Under the pieces are notes generated by a model. It had not been told where the DNA came from. It saw nothing but the letters and a program-made list of their open reading frames with translations, and made no database searches. This document shows positions 6,603 through 11,148 of a DNA stretch of 11,148 nt, piece by piece. The stretch spans positions 1 through 11,148 of the forward strand of contig CAYFZR010000010.1 of assembly GCA_964347835.1 (NCBI GenBank), in the 5' to 3' direction. Origin of the DNA: CAYFZR01 sp964347835 [NCBI: uncultured archaeon] (lineage in GTDB: Archaea > CAYFZR01). The stretch's first letter is position 1. Each line of letters begins with the position of its first letter. A program made the translations under genes and the position numbers.

Positions 6603-7528
6603 TTTCCGAGTTTTTTAAGTATCTTCTCTTTTGCCTCCTTCGCTTCTTCTGATTCGGGGTTTAAACCCAGTGCCTTTTCATAACATTCAACAGCCTCTTC
6701 AAGCTTTTTCATGCTCATTAAAGTAGATCCCTTGTTTATCCATGCCAGATAATTGTTGGAATCTATTCCTATGAGTTTGTCGAATGACTCAATCGCCTCT
6801 TCGTATTTTCCCAATTTAGTTAAACAGAAGCCTTTATTACTCAAGGCTAAGTGATGATTCGGATTCAACTCCAATAATTTGTCGTAACATTTAATTGCTT
6901 CATCAAATCTCCCGAGCATCATTAAGCTGGCGCCTTTGTTATTTAATGCCAATTTGAATTCTGGGTCGATTTCTAATGCCTTATCAAAGAATTCTATCGC
7001 AATATGATATTCTCCTAGTTTAAAAAAAGCCATGCCTCTTTCAAAAAGCCTATTTGCATTTATCGATATCTTTTCAATATCCTCTACCTTTATTTCGAAT
7101 ATTAAAGTTATACCTGCTAGAGGATGATTAAAATCAACCTCGACGAAATCTTTAGCCACTGTAATTATTTCAGCAGGTCCTTTCTCGGTATTAATAATCA
7201 TGCCTTCGATAGGTTCTATGTTGCCCTCCTCGAAAACCTCCATTGGTATCTGCTGGATCAAATCTGATCTCCTGATACCGTAACCTTCTTCTGGATGAAT
7301 TAAGATACTCCTTTCCTCTCCTTTTGTCATCCCTAATAATGCTCTGTCCACTCCCTCAATTATTTGAGCCATGCCGGTCTCTACCGTGATGGGTGTGTAA
7401 TCTCTATTCGGATCATAGATTTTCGCGTATCTAGCGATGTCTTCATATGAGGTGTCAACTATCTCCCCAGATATTAACGTAGCTATGTAGTTTATCTTTA
7501 CGATATCTCCGATTTCTACTCTATCCAT
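6599..7528 (-). CDS. FKBP (SlyD-like) peptidyl-prolyl isomerase fused to TPR repeats
   Basis: A 309-residue fusion. Residues 1 to about 152 are an FKBP domain of the archaeal/SlyD type: GEIVDTS (21-27), TGMAQIIEGVDRALLGMTKGE (51-71, the conserved Q-I-x-G ... L-x-G-M-x-x-G-E pattern), HPEEGYG (78-84), an inserted flap (about 86-130) and DFNHPLAG (132-139), the SlyD-like closing segment. Residues about 157-292 hold four tandem TPRs, each with the W/L-G-Y-A-F-A-P spacing, for example GEYHIAIEFFDKALEIDP, which form a protein-binding scaffold. Likely job: cytosolic proline isomerisation and holdase activity directed to partners through the TPRs, by analogy with eukaryotic FKBP51/52. It opens the operon, preceded by a strong GGTGAGG site. 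No signal peptide. Domain calls are firm; partners are unknown. Confidence 0.92.
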   Translation of the reverse strand: MDRVEIGDIVKINYIATLISGEIVDTSYEDIARYAKIYDPNRDYTPITVETGMAQIIEGVDRALLGMTKGEERSILIHPEEGYGIRRSDLIQQIPMEVFEEGNIEPIEGMIINTEKGPAEIITVAKDFVEVDFNHPLAGITLIFEIKVEDIEKISINANRLFERGMAFFKLGEYHIAIEFFDKALEIDPEFKLALNNKGASLMMLGRFDEAIKCYDKLLELNPNHHLALSNKGFCLTKLGKYEEAIESFDKLIGIDSNNYLAWINKGSTLMSMKKLEEAVECYEKALGLNPESEEAKEAKEKILKKLGK

Positions 7529-7530
7529 TA

Positions 7531-7566
7531 CCTCACCTGGAACTCTCTAAAGCTAGATCTTTAAGT
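7531..7566 (-). promoter_or_regulatory. Leader of the FKBP-to-PAC2 operon: Shine-Dalgarno and possible promoter element
   Basis: Read leftward, GGTGAGG (7537-7531) is a strong ribosome-binding site 2 bases before the ATG at 7528. ACTTAAAGA (7566-7558) lies about 30-38 bases before the ATG and could be a degenerate TATA element, although a start 25 bases downstream would leave a very short leader. The site is clear; the promoter call is tentative. Confidence 0.4.
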
Positions 7567-7623
7567 ACTCAAAATCTTCTGTTCAAGCCGGAATCATTAT
7601 TAAGATAAGTTGACGACTACCCC

Positions 7624-7633
7624 TTATATAAAT
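7624..7633 (+). promoter_or_regulatory. TATA box of the LLM oxidoreductase gene
   Basis: TTATATAAAT is a near-ideal archaeal TATA box. Transcription would start about 25 bases on, near 7653, leaving a leader of under 10 bases before the ATG at 7661, with GGGGAT just ahead of it. Because the box lies inside the upstream extension of the frame (a TTG at 7610), it argues that the protein starts at 7661. Confidence 0.7.
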
Positions 7634-7660
7634 GTGGTATCTCTAACAAAGGGGATAAAA

Positions 7661-8719
7661 ATGGTAGACGTAAAATTTGGCTTACAGTTACCCTTGCATC
7701 CTATGGATCTGATATTAGAAAGTGCAGTATTTGCTGAGGAAAATAATTTTGATTCAGTTTGGGCGCCCGATCATCTGGTAGGTATAGGAATAAGAAGATG
7801 GGACTGCTTCGAAGCATGGAGCATCTTAAGCGCGCTTGCTTTGAAAACGAGCAAGGTAACATTAGGAACTTGTGTAAGCGATCCTCATAGGAAACATCCT
7901 GCCGTTCTAGCCCAAAACTTGATGACTTTAGATGTTTTATCGAAAGGAAGGGCTTGTTTAGGAATCGGAGCAGGAGAAGCGATGAATCTTGATCCATACG
8001 GGATAATCTGGAGTAAACCAGCCTCTAAGATGCGGGAAGCGGTTGAAATTATAAAGATTCTACTAACAACTCAAAATGCGGTAAATTACGAAGGAAAATT
8101 TTTCAAACTTGAAAATGCCTTTATAGAGCCTAAAAGCATACAAAAACCACATCCGCCCATATGGGTTGCAGGAAATGCAGAAAAAACAATGCAGATAACC
8201 GCAGAATTTGGAGATGGTTGGATACCTACTGTAAGGCTTCCTGAAGATTATAAAAGAACCTTAAAAAAGATAAGAATGTCGGCAGCAGAAAAAGGAAGGG
8301 ATCCTTCGCAAATTGAGCCGGGAATATTCCTTTATACCTTGGTTGCTAATGAATATGAAACCGCGAGAGAACTTTTAGAACTTCCAGCGAAAATGTTAAC
8401 TCTGCTTTCTCCATTTAGAGAAGATAGATTGAAGGATTTTGGAGTGAATTTTGAAGAGATTGCTACACCAAATATGTTCCGTTTTGTCTTCAACGATGAA
8501 AATATTGAAAAGATGATTGAAGAGGCGCAAGAAATACCCTTTAATGCCATAGAAAAATATTTTGTATTTGGATCACCAGACGACTGTATATCTAGGCTCG
8601 AAGAATATATAAAAGCAGGAGTGAAACACTTCTTTATTTCATTACTTATTTCTCGCCGAGAATATAAAGATATGCTTGATCTTTTTGCCAAGAAGGTGGT
8701 TTCTTACTTCAAAATCTAA
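7661..8719 (+). CDS. LLM-class (F420-dependent) oxidoreductase
   Basis: 352-residue TIM-barrel oxidoreductase of the luciferase-like / F420-dependent superfamily (relatives: methylenetetrahydromethanopterin reductase, F420 glucose-6-phosphate dehydrogenase, phthiodiolone ketoreductase). Signs: the KFGLQLP first strand (5-11), WAPDH (34-38) with His38 placed like Fgd His40, CVSDPHRKHPAVLAQN (71-86), GIGAGEAMNLDPYG (101-114) with Glu106 in the position of the Fgd acid, and PPIWVAGN (165-172). The GAGE-x-N-x-DPYG signature is nearer to the sugar-dehydrogenase/ketoreductase side than to Mer, so I do not call it Mer; the substrate is unknown. F420 use is inferred from family, not seen directly. 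The start at 7661 is set by the TATA box upstream. It is divergent from the FKBP operon and convergent with the CoA ligase 15 bases away. Confidence 0.87.
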   Translation: MVDVKFGLQLPLHPMDLILESAVFAEENNFDSVWAPDHLVGIGIRRWDCFEAWSILSALALKTSKVTLGTCVSDPHRKHPAVLAQNLMTLDVLSKGRACLGIGAGEAMNLDPYGIIWSKPASKMREAVEIIKILLTTQNAVNYEGKFFKLENAFIEPKSIQKPHPPIWVAGNAEKTMQITAEFGDGWIPTVRLPEDYKRTLKKIRMSAAEKGRDPSQIEPGIFLYTLVANEYETARELLELPAKMLTLLSPFREDRLKDFGVNFEEIATPNMFRFVFNDENIEKMIEEAQEIPFNAIEKYFVFGSPDDCISRLEEYIKAGVKHFFISLLISRREYKDMLDLFAKKVVSYFKI

Positions 8720-8750
8720 AAATAAAAAATGGGATTAGGCGGACCTAATC
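8717..8750. terminator. Hairpin terminator shared by the convergent LLM and CoA-ligase genes
   Basis: GATTAGG (8733-8739) and CCTAATC (8744-8750) form a perfect 7-bp stem with a CGGA loop. Leftward it is followed by ATTTTTTATTTTTA, a textbook T-rich terminator for the ligase transcript; rightward it is followed only by TTTCC, so it is weaker for the oxidoreductase. The stem includes the last codons and the stop of the ligase (8735-8737), and the T tract runs into the oxidoreductase stop. Confidence 0.65.
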
Positions 8751-10405
8751 TTTCCTTCCTTTTCCCAATCTCTTATGAATCTCCTTATCAATTTTCCAGT
8801 GGGAGTCCTTGGCATCTCATCTGCGTAACCGAAGACTCTTGGAAGTTTATATACCGCGACGTAGTCTCTAAGGAATGTTTTTAACTCTTCCTCAAGTCCT
8901 TCTGAAGGCTCGTATCCTTCTTTGAGTACAAGAACCGCCTTCGTGTTCTGTCCTCTTACGGGGTCTGGAATTCCTATAACACCCGCATCAGCGATTGCTG
9001 GATGCTTCTTGAGAGACTCTTCTATCTCCTCTGGTCCGATACGATATCCTGAGCTCTTTATCATGTCGTCGTCTCTGGAAACGAAGAATATGTATCCTTC
9101 TTCATCCATGTAGACCATATCACCCGCTATATTGTAACCGTCTTTGGTACCCTCTTTTTGCTTCTTTAGAAGTCTGTTGTCGTCTACATAGGGTTTCCAG
9201 TAAACGGTTCCTGTTGGTCCCTTAACTCCCATAGTTCCGATTTCACCTGGCTTGCACTCCTCTCCTGTATCTGGATCAAAGATCTTTATTTCAAATCCTG
9301 GCAGCGGCTTTCCTATGGACCCAGGTCTTGGTTCCGGAGCAGTGACGTTAGATGTTACCAAATGTACTGCTTCTGTCATTCCTAGACCCTCATATATGGG
9401 CATTCCTGTCTTTTCCTTCCAAGCCTTGAATGTTTCAGCGCCTAGTGCCTCTCCACCTGTTGTGTACATCCTAAGGCTACTTAGATCGTATTTGCTGAAA
9501 TCTGCTCTCAACAACACCCTATAAGCAGTAGGAAGACCGGTTAACACGCTTATCTTGTGATCCTGAATCGTCTGTAACATCGCTTCGGGTGTGAACCTCG
9601 GTAACAACGATATAGTGGCTCCGGTTATAAACGGAATTATTGCGAAGGTTCCATAGCCAGCTGCAAATGATACAGGAGCAGATCCTCCTAGTACTTCGCC
9701 TGGTTTGAGTTTCCAAACATTCTTTGCGACAAGATCTGCTTCTACGAGTACACCCCCAGCAAAGTGAATACAACCTTTGGGTGGGCCAGTTGTACCGGAT
9801 GTGTAGAGTATAACTCCTGGATCTATCTTTTTAATCTTTACAGCCTCGAACTCAGGTTTTCCTCTCTTTAATAACTCTTCATAAGATACGTAGCCTTTCT
9901 TCTTCATCTCTTCAGGATCTCCGCCTATTACTATGAAATGTTCTATGGATTCTAACTCGGGTTTAGCCTTCTCCACCTCTTCTAGCAAGGCAGCGAAAAC
10001 TACTATTGCCTTTGCTTCTGAGTTATTCAATGCATATGTTATTTCAAATTTAGACCACAGAGGAGACATCGGTACGGGAATCGCACCAATTTTCATGATG
10101 GCGAAGTTAGCCACGACTGCCTGCGGAATGTTGGCTGTTCTTATGCCTACTCTGTCGTATTTCTCCAACCCGAGTTCAACTAAACCATTTGCCAGTCTAT
10201 TTACGTCCTCGAATATCTGTTGGTAGGTTATTTTTCTGTCTTGGAAAAGTATTGCTATATTTTCTCCCCTTCCCTCTTTTATGTTCATATCCAGAAGTTC
10301 TTCTGCCAAATTTATTTCTTCTGGTAGGTCTTCGTACTCCGAAGGCGTTACTAAATCAGGCCAGAGTTCCTTGTCTACGATATACTCTTCGGGTATTTTG
10401 CCCAT
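8735..10405 (-). CDS. AMP-forming acyl/aryl-CoA ligase, benzoate/2-aminobenzoate-like
   Basis: 556-residue ANL-superfamily enzyme that activates a carboxylic acid with ATP to an acyl-AMP and transfers it to CoA, releasing AMP and PPi. Motifs: P-loop LYTSGTTGPPKG (200-211), TTGGEAL (315-321), YEGLGMTE (338-345), GD (428-429), hinge/ribose SRDDDMIKSSGYRI (443-456), and PRTPTGK with the catalytic Lys538. The N-terminal ELWPDL and NLAEELLD patterns and the SPLW and GLPTAYR segments resemble the benzoate / 2-aminobenzoate-CoA ligase branch, so an aromatic or medium-chain acid is my best guess; it is not proved. A GTG at 10414 also opens the frame but lies inside the GAGGTGAGG site, so the ATG at 10405 is preferred. 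It has its own promoter and a hairpin terminator; a thermosome gene lies upstream on the same strand. Its GC content looks somewhat higher than the operon genes. Confidence 0.93.
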   Translation of the reverse strand: MGKIPEEYIVDKELWPDLVTPSEYEDLPEEINLAEELLDMNIKEGRGENIAILFQDRKITYQQIFEDVNRLANGLVELGLEKYDRVGIRTANIPQAVVANFAIMKIGAIPVPMSPLWSKFEITYALNNSEAKAIVVFAALLEEVEKAKPELESIEHFIVIGGDPEEMKKKGYVSYEELLKRGKPEFEAVKIKKIDPGVILYTSGTTGPPKGCIHFAGGVLVEADLVAKNVWKLKPGEVLGGSAPVSFAAGYGTFAIIPFITGATISLLPRFTPEAMLQTIQDHKISVLTGLPTAYRVLLRADFSKYDLSSLRMYTTGGEALGAETFKAWKEKTGMPIYEGLGMTEAVHLVTSNVTAPEPRPGSIGKPLPGFEIKIFDPDTGEECKPGEIGTMGVKGPTGTVYWKPYVDDNRLLKKQKEGTKDGYNIAGDMVYMDEEGYIFFVSRDDDMIKSSGYRIGPEEIEESLKKHPAIADAGVIGIPDPVRGQNTKAVLVLKEGYEPSEGLEEELKTFLRDYVAVYKLPRVFGYADEMPRTPTGKLIRRFIRDWEKEGKIRSA

Positions 10406-10408
10406 CGC

Positions 10409-10417
10409 CCTCACCTC
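10409..10417 (-). promoter_or_regulatory. Shine-Dalgarno of the CoA-ligase gene
   Basis: GAGGTGAGG read leftward, 3 bases before the ATG at 10405, is the strongest ribosome-binding site in the window. It covers the alternative GTG at 10414 and so decides the start. Confidence 0.75.
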
Positions 10418-10449
10418 AAAATCTCTTTAAGTGTGTTAATGAAAGTAGG

Positions 10450-10458
10450 TTATATAAG
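10450..10458 (-). promoter_or_regulatory. TATA box of the CoA-ligase gene
   Basis: CTTATATAA read leftward is a strong archaeal TATA box. A start about 25 bases downstream, near 10428, gives a leader of roughly 20 bases that contains the Shine-Dalgarno, an internally consistent promoter. Confidence 0.7.
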
Positions 10459-10486
10459 TCTTGTGTTATCTTTTATGACAGATTTA

Positions 10487-10502
10487 ACTAGCATGAACTA
10501 GT
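10487..10502. repeat. Short inverted repeat upstream of the CoA-ligase promoter
   Basis: ACTAG and CTAGT, separated by CATGAA, form a perfect 5-bp inverted repeat about 30 bases upstream of the TATA box. The same bases also read as AACTAG repeated directly with a 4-base spacer. Placement upstream of BRE/TATA would suit an activator site. It is short and could be chance. The remaining intergenic DNA from here to 10588 shows no gene or RNA I can recognise. Confidence 0.3.
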
Positions 10503-10588
10503 ATAACCCCCTTCTATGAGGATTTAGAAATCGTACAACAAGGATGAGATAATTACAATATAGAATTAGGTATTATCCTCTTCTGGTA

Positions 10589-10609
10589 TTAAAAAAAGAA
10601 AAAAAATTT
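10589..10609 (-). terminator. T-rich terminator of the thermosome gene
   Basis: Just past the thermosome stop, the minus strand carries AAATTTTTTTTCTTTTTTTA, an almost unbroken T tract of the kind that terminates archaeal transcripts without a hairpin. It separates the chaperonin from the CoA-ligase promoter, so the two are independent units. Confidence 0.75.
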
Positions 10610-10617
10610 GAGGGAGA

Positions 10618-11148
10618 TTAGTACTCTTCCTCCATACCTGGATATCCGCCAGGACCTCCTGGAGGACCTCCTCCAAATTCCTTCTTCGATGATGCTATTA
10701 CATCGTCTATCCTTAGAATCATAACGGCTGCTTCGCTTGCTGACTTTATTCCCTGCGTTTTTGTTCTCAACGGCTCTAGAACTCCTTGCTTGGTCATGTC
10801 TGTCGGCTTTCCTGTGAATGCATCCAGTCCTAAATTCGGACCTTGTTTCTCATGAGCCGATCTTAGCTCTACCAAGGTATCTATGGAGTCCAGTCCTGCG
10901 TTTTCAGCTAGTGTCCTTGGTACAATGTCGATCGCATCAGCAAATGCAGTTATAGCGAGTTGTTCCCTTCCTCCCACGCTTTCTGCGTAATCTCTCAATC
11001 CGCGGGCAACTTCTATCTCTGGAGCACCACCACCTGGCACTACCTTCTCATCTTCTATGGCACTCTCTACAACTCTAATAGCGTCGTTTACGCCTCTCTC
11101 TACTTCATCTACGACGTGCTCTGTTCCTCCTCTTATGAACAATGAAAC
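10618..11148 (-). CDS. thsA: Thermosome (group II chaperonin) subunit, 3' part only
   Basis: C-terminal 176 or so residues of a group II chaperonin subunit; the gene continues past the right edge and its start is not visible. The piece begins in the intermediate/equatorial region with the signature [16 protein letters not shown], then [38 protein letters not shown] and [25 protein letters not shown], all canonical for thermosomes. The equatorial domain completes the ATP site and inter-ring contacts of the 16-mer that folds proteins in its cavity. The tail is [18 protein letters not shown], the flexible Gly-rich end that projects into the cavity, here rich in Pro and ending acidic-Tyr. The stop is TAA followed by a T tract. 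The subunit type (alpha, beta) cannot be decided from this part; the symbol is generic. Confidence 0.96.
   Translation of the reverse strand, partial: VSLFIRGGTEHVVDEVERGVNDAIRVVESAIEDEKVVPGGGAPEIEVARGLRDYAESVGGREQLAITAFADAIDIVPRTLAENAGLDSIDTLVELRSAHEKQGPNLGLDAFTGKPTDMTKQGVLEPLRTKTQGIKSASEAAVMILRIDDVIASSKKEFGGGPPGGPGGYPGMEEEY

Noticed and set aside
9519-9773. 84-codon Arg/Ser/Cys-rich frame on the minus strand inside the CoA ligase
   Set aside because: Same-strand out-of-frame shadow of the ligase core; composition is not protein-like.
10491-10588. Possible small RNA (a GGATGAGA resembling a C box) between the CoA-ligase promoter and the thermosome terminator
   Set aside because: The match to RTGATGA is imperfect, and no properly spaced D box or C'/D' pair was found.
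10618-11142. A complete 174-residue protein starting at 11142
   Set aside because: The TTG there is an internal Leu codon of the thermosome signature; the frame stays open to the window edge, so the gene is partial.
10960-11145. Frame on the + strand opposite the thermosome gene
   Set aside because: Antisense of a highly conserved thermosome segment; no start signals.
1-11148. Defence system, CRISPR array, insertion sequence or integrated element
   Set aside because: All long frames belong to housekeeping or metabolic families; no direct-repeat arrays, transposase, integrase or target-site duplications were seen.

Overview
The window is chromosomal DNA from an archaeon. It carries an archaeal-type phenylalanyl-tRNA synthetase alpha chain, a group II chaperonin (thermosome) ending in a Gly/Pro-rich tail, a PAC2-family proteasome-assembly protein, a probable F420-dependent luciferase-like oxidoreductase, TATA-box promoters, and Shine-Dalgarno sites of the GGTGA type. 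Base composition is AT-rich. I cannot fix the lineage; an uncultivated thermoproteotal or euryarchaeal lineage with F420 metabolism is plausible. I see no mobile element, CRISPR array, tRNA or rRNA.

Layout. On the + strand, 34-1917 encodes GTP-type phosphoenolpyruvate carboxykinase. From 7528 down to 1948 the minus strand holds a tight run of six genes. In transcription order they are an FKBP-type prolyl isomerase fused to TPRs, a histone-deacetylase-family zinc hydrolase, a THUMP plus RrmJ-like RNA 2'-O-methyltransferase, PheS, a PAC2-family proteasome chaperone with a C-terminal Met-Tyr-Ile, and a small Cys-rich tail-anchored protein. The first five are separated by no more than 14 bases and are probably co-transcribed; the sixth has its own TATA-like box. 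Divergently, 7661-8719 (+) encodes the LLM-class oxidoreductase. It converges on an AMP-forming acyl/aryl-CoA ligase (10405-8735, minus), with a hairpin terminator between them. The right edge (11148-10618, minus) is the 3' end of a thermosome gene.

How the genes fit together. The long operon is informational and protein-quality machinery: tRNA charging, RNA modification, folding and proteasome assembly, plus a deacetylase whose substrate is unknown. At three of its four internal junctions the upstream TGA stop lies inside the Shine-Dalgarno of the next gene, which suggests strong translational coupling. The rest is central carbon metabolism (PEPCK), a redox enzyme of unknown substrate, a CoA ligase resembling the benzoate/2-aminobenzoate group, and the chaperonin. 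I found no convincing new multi-gene system. The items most worth following are the stop-in-SD junctions, the proteasome-docking tail, the FKBP-TPR fusion, the deacetylase context, and the small Cys-rich membrane protein.
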